This document shows positions 42,799 to 52,208 of a stretch of DNA of 64,000 nucleotides, piece after piece. The DNA comes from Pseudo-nitzschia pungens (lineage: Eukaryota; Bacillariophyta; Bacillariophyceae; Bacillariales; Bacillariaceae): contig CM074759.1 of assembly GCA_037355855.1 (NCBI GenBank), positions 496,001 through 560,000 of the forward strand, written 5' to 3'. Each line of letters opens with the position of its first letter. The first letter of the stretch is position 1. Under the pieces are notes generated by a model. The model was not told the origin of the DNA. It worked only from the letters and a program-made list of their open reading frames with translations, and ran no database searches. A program made the position numbers and the translations under genes.

Positions 42799-43109
42799 TC
42801 GACATAATACATATAAGCAATCCCGGAATGACATAACACATATAAAAATTGCGCGCCCAACGGAAAACCTAGATCTCCCTCAACGCACGAGGCCTATTTT
42901 GGAATTAGGAATCTTGGGAAAAGAAACAAAAAATTCCCTTTTAACTGTCAACCCGCGCCTCTATCGACTATTTTTTGCGCGCCAGCAATCTTGTGTTCTT
43001 CGAAATTTTGTCGAAGTTTGCAAATTTGCTATCCTCAACAACAGGGGGTAGTTTGGTCTCCAATAAAAAAAATTGTTGCTGCTCACTTTTTCTTTTCTTC
43101 TGACAAATC

Positions 43110-44288
43110 ATGTCGCTGGAGTTACTGTACTACTACTACTACGACAAGCACATAGCTGTCGATTACAATCGTCCAAGGCTATGTGACGAGGATAAAAAGA
43201 ACAGGGATCGGAGAACCCCACGGATTGCCATTCGAAGATATTCTTCTTCTCCATTCACCTACATGTTCCGATCCGGAGATAATCAAGCCCTTCTCAATTG
43301 CTGTGGGGTCAACCATCGGGTATTCAGAGAGCTGTTGTCCATCTTTGAGCCCTTCTATGAGATGTACACCTACGACGATCTAACTGGAACAGTAAGGAAG
43401 TACAAGACAAACAAGAACACAGGGCGGAAAAGAGAGTTTGATCCAGTTGGATGTCTTGGACTTGTCTTGTTTTGGTTCCGAACGCGTGGATCAGTGGCAA
43501 GGGGATTGAGTATGGCGTTCGGTCTAACTTCTACTCCCATGTACAAATGGCTGAAGTATGCCCGAAAGATACTACTTTGCGCTTTGCAAACTAATCCTGT
43601 TGCTGTTGTCAAATTGCCTTCCGAAGAACAAACTGAGTTGTACGTCGATGCTCTTGCTTCCAAGTACCCTGTCTTGCGTCCGCACAGAGTCTGGGCTGCT
43701 TGCGATGGGATTAAGCTCCCAATCCAAAGGTCTGGAAATTGGTCGAAACAGAACAAGTTTTATAATGGATGGACTGCTGGCACGTATGTTAACTGTGTGT
43801 TTGTCTTTTGCCCGGATGGTAAGATCCGGGCATGTACGTTGAACGCTCCAGGTTGTTGGCATGACAGCACTCAAGCTGACTATGGCATGTACAACAAGAT
43901 GGAGGAAATGTACGAACTGTATGGAGTGAAGATTGTGGTAGACTCAGCTTTCAACCTGGGAGCAAAAGACTATCTGATTAAGAGCAGTCAAACGAATCCG
44001 GACACGGCGGAAGGAATTGTTCTTAACCAAGCAGCGACGAGCTGTCGGCAGCTCTCTGAATGGGGCATGAGACAGATCCAAGGTGGCTTTCCCCGACTCA
44101 AGGACAACATGCTTCTAGAAGAGAATGGAGAGAGGAAGATCATCCTGAACCTCATGGTTCTTCTGTACAACTACCAAACTAGTAAAGTGCAGATTAATAC
44201 CATCCTGAACACGTTCATGAGCGAGACGAAGGGATTCTTCTCTTACGGCATGGTTCCGACTGCTACGGCCGATGGCGTCTTTGGTTGA
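43110..44288 (+). CDS. PIF/Harbinger DDE transposase (DDE_Tnp_4)
   Basis: Catalyses cut-and-paste movement of the element. The 392-aa protein has an N-terminal helix-turn-helix-like region (RKREFDPVGCLGLVLFWFRT, then VARGLSMAFGLTSTPMYKWL). The RNase-H-like core carries the DDE acids in the family's contexts: Asp199 in VWAACDGIKLPI, Asp278 in VKIVVDSAFNLG and Glu317 in CRQLSEWGMRQIQGGFPRLK. The strand between the first two (WTAGTYVNCVFVFCPDGKI, then GCWHDSTQ) is also typical. No stop or frameshift interrupts it and its length suits the family. The ATG at 43110 begins MSLELLYYYYYDK; a later start is possible. It needs the partner Myb-like protein for nuclear import or end binding in better studied members of the family. 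Confidence 0.93.
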   Translation: MSLELLYYYYYDKHIAVDYNRPRLCDEDKKNRDRRTPRIAIRRYSSSPFTYMFRSGDNQALLNCCGVNHRVFRELLSIFEPFYEMYTYDDLTGTVRKYKTNKNTGRKREFDPVGCLGLVLFWFRTRGSVARGLSMAFGLTSTPMYKWLKYARKILLCALQTNPVAVVKLPSEEQTELYVDALASKYPVLRPHRVWAACDGIKLPIQRSGNWSKQNKFYNGWTAGTYVNCVFVFCPDGKIRACTLNAPGCWHDSTQADYGMYNKMEEMYELYGVKIVVDSAFNLGAKDYLIKSSQTNPDTAEGIVLNQAATSCRQLSEWGMRQIQGGFPRLKDNMLLEENGERKIILNLMVLLYNYQTSKVQINTILNTFMSETKGFFSYGMVPTATADGVFG

Positions 44289-44460
44289 TAGTTCTTAAAA
44301 TAAACAAATTAAAATCAAAAAACTCTATCGAAAACATCTTTAAAACCCTTAACAGCAACAACAAAAAGCACACTCTTTCTCCTGACAGACAAATCGTCCG
44401 ATAGAGGTGCTGCAAAAAAAAAAACTATAAGTCGATTGAAATAAAAGTCGATCACTACTA

Positions 44461-45387
44461 CTAGTCACTGTCGCTGCTGCTGCTACTACTACTACTGCCG
44501 TCGTCAATTGCTGCTTCGGATCGATGGTTGCCGGTTACGGATCGACGACGCTTCTTGTTCCTCTTTCTTTTCTTTTGGCGTTGTGTTCCCTGGAAAGCGT
44601 TAACAGCGCCATTGATACAGGCTTGTAGTGCCTCCATCAACATCTTTCTGTCAGCTGTAGCTTGTTCGCAGACCTTAGTGATCGCGTCTCTTTGCGCGTC
44701 TTGGGAGTTCTTCATAGCTTCAAAGAATCGGTCATCTTTGTCTGCTTTCTTGACGTAAGATCTTTTTTTTGCTGGTGTTCTTGCAACAGCAGAAGAAGCA
44801 AATGTAGAGGTGGTTGAAGCGCTGGATCTAGATTGCGAACCAGGAGTCAACATTGGAGGTTGTTCATTGTCGAGCTGGGTGGGTTGCCCAAGTGGTAGAG
44901 TGTCACCATCACCACCAGCAGCGCCTTCCGGAGGAGCAGGAGTAACAAAGCATCCTTCTTCTAGGTCATAGATCTCTTCGCCGTTTCCAAGTTCAGCCTT
45001 CTGTCCAATCAAGTATTTGATAGCCTTTGCCTCCTTCACCTGCCAAGGACAATTTGGATCTCCAGTGGGGATACTTCTTCTGTGGCAACTGGCAAACTTT
45101 CTTCTGATGGATTCCACATCTCTTCCGGGGTAAAGAATCGAGTGTCTATCAGCGACTTCCTGCCACTCGTCAGGTCCAATTGGTAACACTTCCCTCATTA
45201 TAGAAAACAAGTTCCTCAGTTCGGGCTCGCCATAGTTGACTGAGCCGCTTTTCCTTCCACCATTTACACCTGGCATGGTGGTGGTGATGCTGATTGTTAT
45301 AGTGGATGGTATGTTTTGGTTCTTTCTCTCTGTTTCGAAGCGGGCGCTACTTTCTTCTTCGGACGTTTCGAATACTTCTTGCCGCAT
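44461..45387 (-). CDS. Harbinger-associated Myb/SANT-like DNA-binding protein
   Basis: Second gene of the transposon, 308 aa, convergent with the transposase. The DNA-binding region at about 50-130 has the Myb/SANT-like pattern with spaced tryptophans and basic helices: LRNLFSIMREVLPIGPDEWQ, then DVESIRRKFASCHRRSIPTG, then DPNCPWQVKEAKAIKYLIG. This block is typical of diatom and oomycete Myb-like proteins linked to Harbinger elements. The middle is Pro/Ser/Thr-rich. The C-terminal third is a helical, Lys/Asp-rich segment ending in KKRKRNKKRRR, a probable nuclear localisation signal, and a Ser/Asp tail. The ATG at 45387 gives MRQEVFETSEE; an internal ATG 37 codons later (MPGVNGG) is an alternative start. 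Confidence 0.85.
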   Translation of the reverse strand: MRQEVFETSEEESSARFETERKNQNIPSTITISITTTMPGVNGGRKSGSVNYGEPELRNLFSIMREVLPIGPDEWQEVADRHSILYPGRDVESIRRKFASCHRRSIPTGDPNCPWQVKEAKAIKYLIGQKAELGNGEEIYDLEEGCFVTPAPPEGAAGGDGDTLPLGQPTQLDNEQPPMLTPGSQSRSSASTTSTFASSAVARTPAKKRSYVKKADKDDRFFEAMKNSQDAQRDAITKVCEQATADRKMLMEALQACINGAVNAFQGTQRQKKRKRNKKRRRSVTGNHRSEAAIDDGSSSSSSSSDSD

Positions 45388-45430
45388 GCTGACTAAGAGA
45401 CGTTCTACGGGGGGTTACGGCAAGATAACA

Positions 45431-45574
45431 ATGGATGGCTGGGAAAGGACAACACCAGAGTCTGACGCTGCTGGTGGATCTTCGGTGTTTAGCAAATTGA
45501 AGTTCAAGCTGAAGAAAACAGCAACAGCAGCAACAACAAGGGATAGTTTGTACCTGAGCAAAGCAAGACTTTGA
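45431..45574 (+). CDS. Possible small third ORF of the Harbinger element
   Basis: A 47-codon frame from the ATG at 45431 lies between the Myb-like gene's start and the right inverted repeat, divergent from that gene. The product is hydrophilic at the front (MDGWERTTPESDAAGGSS) and then amphipathic and basic (VFSKLKFKLKKTATAAT). It resembles nothing I know. It may be chance sequence in the promoter of the Myb-like gene. Confidence 0.2.
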   Translation: MDGWERTTPESDAAGGSSVFSKLKFKLKKTATAATTRDSLYLSKARL

Positions 45575-45838
45575 GGTAAACCTACAGAGGTACGGTACAT
45601 GAAATTTTGTTCGACGAAAATGATCGCCAAAAGAAACACATCATGTGTCACAGGTTTGACATGCGTTGACATGCGTTGAGTGACTGAAATTTTTGATTCT
45701 TAGATTCCATCTAGGTTTATGTCGAATGGAAGTCGGACAGACGGCCCTTCCACTATATATGTGCTGAAAACCTAAATATATCTCCCTATGTTTTCAGGAA
45801 CGTTCCATTACATTTTCTAGGATACATAAGTAATGTGT

Positions 45839-45860
45839 TATGTACTTCCGGGAATCACTC
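45839..45860 (-). repeat. Harbinger right terminal inverted repeat
   Basis: 22 bases that are the exact reverse complement of 42777-42798, followed by the AAT duplication. Confidence 0.93.
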
Positions 45861-45863
45861 AAT

Positions 45864-46881
45864 AATGAAATTGAAAAAAAGTACGAAGTAACTTAAAATC
45901 TTCGTAAGGTTACGGGTTCGTAAGATCTTACGTCGTGCTTCGAATACAGTATCGTAGATCTTCGTAAACCGTCACGAGCGCGCTTGTACTTGTACGAGGA
46001 CTGTTACGTGAATCATGGGTCATTATTATTTTTTCTATTTTTTACTTCGTATTTTTTTTTTTGAAGAAGAACTACGATTACGGTACGTATTCCGTACGTT
46101 CTCGGAAAGGTAGAAAAATACCACCAGCCTAACTAGTGTCTAACCAGGCATAGAGAGTTTGTTGAGGAGAGTTTAACCCAAAAAGAACGGTTTGAATTGG
46201 TTGAAAATTGATCCCAAGTGCAAAGATTTTCGCTATATTGCCCAGTATTTCGGACCAGAGATAGTATTATTTTTCCGATTCCTGTGATCACCTCAGTCCC
46301 GGATTTGAGGATTAGCGTTTTACATAAGGCTCTCGAATGTGTTACTGGGAAGATAAGCCTTACCGTACAGTCCTAGCAAGAAGAACAAATGACACCATGA
46401 GTTGTACTGTAACAAAAAATAAAAGTAATTCTAATAATGCAGTCCTCACTGGAATCCAACGTGAAAGGAACGATTCAACTCGATCCCTCCTTGGCTATCC
46501 CGTTTATCTATTGACATTGAGTATCGATTCTGCATACTTGTACCAGTGGTGATCTTGTTGTTGCTGATTCTAAACCAGGGTTTCTGGCTCGGGCGGGTTG
46601 GCTTGGAGAAGTATCTTCTCGAATGACAACAACAAGTTGCTGCATCCTTTTCATCTCAATTGATAGTCGGAAAATCTATAGGGAACATAGATTATGTAAC
46701 AAATAGTATTACGTCTTAATTTCGTACGATGTCCTTTGCATATTGCTATCAAAATCATAGAGATGGCGAATGATTATCATTGTTTTGTTCTCTATTGTTA
46801 TTTCTATTCATATTGTTGTAGTAGTTTACATTTATTGGTCACAACCTATTGATTCTACGCCGTTGGCGTTCCCCGGCACCC
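45864..46881. other. Intergenic region
   Basis: About 1 kb between the transposon and the protease stop. GTAAGGTTAC and TAAGATCTTA words lie at 45903-45935. No gene seen. Confidence 0.6.
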
Positions 46882-48920
46882 TTACTTCTCGTACAAATGT
46901 TTGCACACTCCCAGACCTGCCTTTTTCCCACAAGTTTGCGGACAGACGTCGTATACCTTTTGGTTACCAACATACTTCTTCTTGCACTTCTTTTTCCTCT
47001 TTTTAAGGCTTCCTTTGCCTACCCATTCGCAGTTCTTCTGCTTCTTTCCAATCTTAACATTTTGATTGATGCAACTAATGCTGGGTTTTGTGGGCGCAAG
47101 TGTTGGCGGATTTGTGGGACGAGCTGTTGGTACTCTTGTCGGTAAGGCTTTACTTCCTGTGCAGAATGCCTTCCATTCGTATGCTCCGAAGTCAGCGCCC
47201 GAAAATACCTCTTTCCCGTTCAGGGATCCCTTGTAGAAACCCTTCTGTCCGCCACCAACGAGGCCGTCTCCAAAGTCATCGAAGATTTCGAAAAGATAGC
47301 AACCGTTCAGTTCCAGACAGTAGTAGGAGTTATCGGGATATCTGTACGAGACGAACGCCTCGAATTCAGTCGGGTCGGTTCTGGAATCGAAAATTTTACC
47401 AGTTTTAGCATTATTCATGTCGAAAGTGTTGGGATCTATCTCGCTCATGATCCATTTGGTTTCACCGCCGTAATCGTCAATCTTTATTTCCATTTCGAAT
47501 TGCTTATTCCTGTCGCCTCCACACTTGCCGGTAGGAGGAGGAGCTTGGGTGGGGGGTGATACGGGAGCCGGAGTGGGCGGCAGATTCTCGACAACTTTTC
47601 CGTCTTTGCTAACGCAGAATTCCTTGGTTACTGAGGTAGCGAATTGTCCGTCGCCCTTGAAAAATGTTTCTCCGGCCAAACTCAATTGGTAGGCTCCGCA
47701 GCCCGCCTGGGTTGTGCACATGCCATCACCGTAAGTATCTGTGATTTCAAACTTGTAGCAACGTTTCTTCTCGATGCAGACTTCATGTTTGTTGTCGTGG
47801 AAATTAAGCAAGTACCTTCGCTTCTTGATCAATTCGCGACTGTCCCTATCAATTAGGGTCCAACCAGTTTCGCTTCCATAGATGTCCGTTGTAACCTCAA
47901 CATCGAGTTCCACCTCGCATTTTTCCGCTTCAATTTGCTTGTTGTTGCAAAAGGATGCAGTACTTTTGAAATCGTTACACCCAGTTTTTTCGATGAAGTC
48001 GATGGCCGAGCTAGTGCGACCGTAGACACCCGGTTTGTTGGGCAACGCGCACCCTTGTCCCCAAGAAACAATACCCACGTGATAGTCAACAAATTTTCCA
48101 TTGTTTTGGTATACTCGCTTCACAAGTGGACCGCCCGAGTCTCCCTGACAGGAGTCTTTTTCTCCTTTTGGATATCCAGCGCAAAGCATTGCGCTCGTTA
48201 CTCCTCCATTGTAGGAAGCGGGTGCGTTGCAATCTTTATTTGAGATGACGGGGACCGTGACATTGTGGAGAAATTGTGGACCAACTCCATTCTGTGCCAG
48301 TGCTCCCAACCCCATTACAATCAACTCTTCCCCTCCGTTTAGAGGCACCAAGTCTCTGTTCAATTCTAACCGGACAAAGTCTTCGTCAATGTAAACGGGC
48401 TCGTTGAGTTTGCACAGAGCAAAATCGTAGTTGATTCCGGAACCACCTTGGCCGTACTGTGGATGTGATTCCCACTTTTCGCAGAAGCGGGGTTCGGAAC
48501 CGAAGGAATCAATGCGTTTTTCGTACGCACCAACGTTAACTTGTCTGTCATGCCAATCGCCACAGTGTGCCGCGAGCAAAACGAGGTCGGGTCCTATTAA
48601 AGCACCACCGCAACCTCCCATTTCGACTGTAGGCGAAAAGAAGTCGAGAACGAGGAACAATAAGCAGCACCATTAGATTCATAATTTCCCACGGGTAGTT
48701 GATCGAAAATACGAATGGCATGTGTTCGCGTTTGCTTACCGAAATAGGGGAAGTCGCCAACAGTAGACGCGGATCCACCGACAATTTTAGGTGAAATGGG
48801 GATGCCTGCAGTCATAAGTTCCACAGCTCTGTCGGACAAAGGATTTGATTGTACAACGGCCACAACAACTGCTAACGCGACGATGCGGAAAATTACCGAT
48901 GAGGTCGAAAACGCAATCAT
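46882..48920 (-). CDS. Secreted trypsin-like serine protease with C-terminal repeats
   Basis: S1-family endopeptidase, 641 aa, from two exons: 48920-48740 and 48626-46882. They join in phase 1 across a 113-bp GT-AG intron, giving DFPYF-V-EMGGCGGALIGP. A signal peptide (IFRIVALAVVVAVVQS) precedes a propeptide and the activation site KIVGG (45-49). The triad is His81 (LLAAHC), Asp128 (NYDFALCKL) and Ser224 (CQGDSGGPLV). Asp218 at the S1-pocket position predicts cleavage after Lys/Arg. After the protease come two related domains of about 100 residues with D-x-Y-G-x-E-T-x-W and CY-F-E-I-x-D-x-[YF]-G-D-G motifs, separated by Pro/Thr linkers. The end is a six-Cys, Lys-rich module (NCEWVGKG to YDVCPQTC, GLGVC) shared with the gene at 52209. 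An ATG at 49103 is open but would bury the signal peptide. Confidence 0.88.
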
Positions 48921-51900
48921 TTTTGATTTAGTTGTTTGCGTTGTCGCTGCATATGGAAAATGGAAAAGTAACATTGTTGTTATTTTTTGAGTTGAAACCC
49001 GATCGGATTCCTCCTTGAAAGTTTGAGATATTTTAGCCTTCTCAGTTCCAAATTGTTTATTTTGTGTGATACGGTTGTAAATTAAGCGTTTCAAAAAATG
49101 CATGAATTTTCGATGGTATGTTTTGTCATTAAGACTAAAGAAAGTCTATTGGGAAAAATACATATTGGTTGCAACGGATGAATTGAGGATTGAAGACATA
49201 GCTTAAAATATTGATAGAGTTGCGAATCCATAAAAAACTGTTGGTCTAGAATGACACCCAAAAAGGGAACTCAAAGTAATTATGGCTTAGAATTTCATCA
49301 GAAAGCCTGACATCGAAGAAAGGGACAAAAGAAGTAGAGATAGTTTTTTAATTGGAAAAAAACATTGCAAACCATTTCCACATTGTCATTAAACAAGGGT
49401 GATCAAAGAACAAATAATAATTCTCAGAAGTACTTAAAAGGCGATTTCTATTTTTGCTGTTAATGTGATTTTGCAAATGGGATCTCATCCGACATTTAAC
49501 ACAGTTTTAACCTGAGCTCATATGCCTTTCGTCCTCTCTTCCCATATTTGAGTGGTACGTAATACTGTATTTTAGTATTTTATCTCGATGTATTCTAGTC
49601 ACGGTAGGTTAAATTATCGAAGAAGGATGGAACCTTCGTCCTCCCATATCATGACAAACATACGGCATGCAATCTGAGAAGAATATCAACTAAAGCCTTG
49701 GTCAAACAGAATAATTGATTTCCATTAACATCCGCTAGAAAGAGAGATACGTCACCAACTGCTGGATGGTACAATTGGTTATCATTCGGTACCGTATTGT
49801 CACACCTAAGGCTTACCTGCAAAAGTTGTTCATGCTGCGAGACCAAGATACAAAGTTCCGTATTGATTAATTTTTACACCCTCAATACCGGAAAATCCCC
49901 AAGGCTGGAAGGCTTTTTCCCTCGACCAGAAGAACTTCGAAAAAAAAATAAAAGGAATTCATCATTCTTCTCGCCGGCTCCCTTAATGTCACTCTTCGTA
50001 CCCGGCATCTGTTGTTTACTATGGACGAATAATCGAAATCATAAGTAAATGTACTACTGGGGTATAAAAATTGATCGTATCAAACAGGAGTGAAGAATCA
50101 GTCAATCCATTTTTTTCGCCGAGGCTTTTTAAATTCGACAAAGAAAGTTCAGAAGCGAAAAATACTTTTTTTGATTTTTAAAGAATATCTCGCCTATGTT
50201 GCGAAACATAATAACTAAATTCCTACATCGGAAACATCAACTATGCGCGTCGACAGGAGATCACATTACATCCAATCGGAAACGTCGGAAAACTATTCGA
50301 ATTTGCACCATTATCACTTATGAAAATTTGGCACGTGCAACAAACCAAACCGAGGGTGTTACCGTAACCTTACCGCTATTCGCCATCGGTGTTGGTTCGC
50401 TGTGCAAGTTCGAAGCGCGGTAAGGTAAGATTACCTGGTACTTGTACTTCGTATTACGAATATTATGATACGACATTGTTTTGCTGTACAAAAACTACGA
50501 AGTTGCAATCGTCCACACGGGTACTCGTATTTGATCCTTTACGGTAAGATTAGTAATTGCATCAGGAAGATTAATATTATTTTCTACTGCCATCTCGTTG
50601 CAGCATGTCCAAAATCGGCGCATATGCGCTTGTTCATGTTTGTTCTAAAGCATTGATCCAATAGCGACATGGGATAGCTTGATGATAGAAAGCTCTTACT
50701 CTCGCTATCACCAGTGGGTAATATACCTTACCTTGTAAATGGATATAGACTATTGAGAGGTGCTTTTGTTGTTGCAAATAAGCTTAGTACTCAATGAAGT
50801 TAGCGAATGAAGATTTTGGCATCAGGGCACGTGCGCCGATTTAGCCCAAGGCGCATTTACTAGTAATGACTACTTCGTAATTACTGTGGCGAGGGTTCTC
50901 TGTTTTATTCTCAGAAAGAACCGTGGAAGGCACATACGGTATGGTTTCCTGTAAGGTTACACACTGGCTGTACATTTTAGATCATTGAAACAAAGGAGAA
51001 GAAGTCAGGCTCTAATGTCGGTTACATTGTTTTTGGCGCACACGAATGTGGAGTAAGGTTTAAAAAACTGGACTATTTTATTAGGATCACCCATTGACTT
51101 TCTCCACTACTGTAGTCGAAGTGTACCGTAGTATTTGACGAATATGACTGAGAAACAAAACCGTCCAAAATCTACTGCGCCGCAGTAGATTTTTCCTCCG
51201 GAACTAACTAATGTTTATTTGTACTCGTACAGTACGGTAGACGATAAGATTACTTGGTATTGACAATTGCGGTAGGGAGCGAATGATTGTTACCTTACGG
51301 TGACCTTACTCGTATGACCAAATCAAACGCCCACACATGACGTACCGGTAAGCGAATCTTGCACGGAGCAACATGATCGATTCGCACTGCTACAGAACAA
51401 AACACAATGTACTATTACTTCGTATTACTTTTAGTGAACAATGAAGTGCTACAGGAGTATGGTAAGCATTACTCTTTTAAATAGAAGTAAGATTACTTCG
51501 TAGTATTCTTACTTGAACCGGTAGACGTAATGTACGGTACGTAAGGTTACCTGTTACTACCTCAGTATGTTACTAAAGGACGCTTTCCATCCATCTTTTC
51601 ACATCCAAGGAAGTCAAGGACAGGTCATACTTCGTAATTCCAATTAGAGCTCACCAACGGTTCGCTCTTAATTTCGACGTTAATCAGGAAACAGAAGTCA
51701 GGAGTCCATTAATTCCCATCAGAATGTCTTGTCAAAAAACTTCATTCTTCATTAAATTGGCACGATTCGATAATCTTTATCACATTCTTGAATAAGATCA
51801 ACATTCTGTTTCTGGGCTATTATTTTGGATGTCTCGTGGTTCCGAATTTAGGCATTTTCATCCCATGAACCACCGGCGGAACTTGGATGGTCTTGAAAGG

Positions 51901-52208
51901 CGTAAAGGTCTTTGGATTTTGCGCCGACCCGTTGTGTAACGTACCATTCTCCTAGTGGTTGAAAGAGTGTCTCTCGGTTCGGAAAAACGTTCGTACCGGT
52001 TTCGTCAAATGCGCGACCCTAATTTTGTCAAAAGCGGCCATTTCAAACCATTTCAACGTACATGTTGGTATTCACTGGTGGACGAAATTCCAATCTCAAA
52101 AGAAACGTATTATTGTTTCCTCGCTTTCTTGTATCATAAAACTAGCAAAACTAGCTCTGTTGCACACCTCAAAGCCATCAGCAAAAAAAAAAAAAAACCG
52201 AATATACC
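48921..52208. other. Large AT-rich divergent intergenic region
   Basis: 3.3 kb upstream of two divergent secreted-protein genes. No frame longer than about 90 codons looks coding. GTAACCTTACCGC, GGTAAGATTACCTGG and TACGTAAGGTTACC words lie at 50360-50440, 50540, 51225-51310 and 51480-51550. An A-run at about 52181-52197 precedes the next ATG. Confidence 0.55.

Larger units (their letters stand above)
42777..45860. mobile_element. Complete PIF/Harbinger-type DNA transposon
   Basis: A 3,084-bp element bounded by perfect 22-bp terminal inverted repeats (42777-42798 and 45839-45860, beginning GAGTGATTCCCGGAAGTACA). It is flanked by the identical trinucleotide AAT at 42774-42776 and 45861-45863, fitting the 3-bp target duplication of PIF/Harbinger elements. 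Inside are a DDE transposase (43110-44288, +) and a Myb/SANT-like protein (44461-45387, -), the two-gene set of this superfamily, arranged tail to tail with a 172-bp gap. Both frames are intact, so the copy may be autonomous and recent. The left end has a second, imperfect copy of the terminal motif about 30 bp further in (AATCCCGGAATGACATAACA). Confidence 0.93.
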
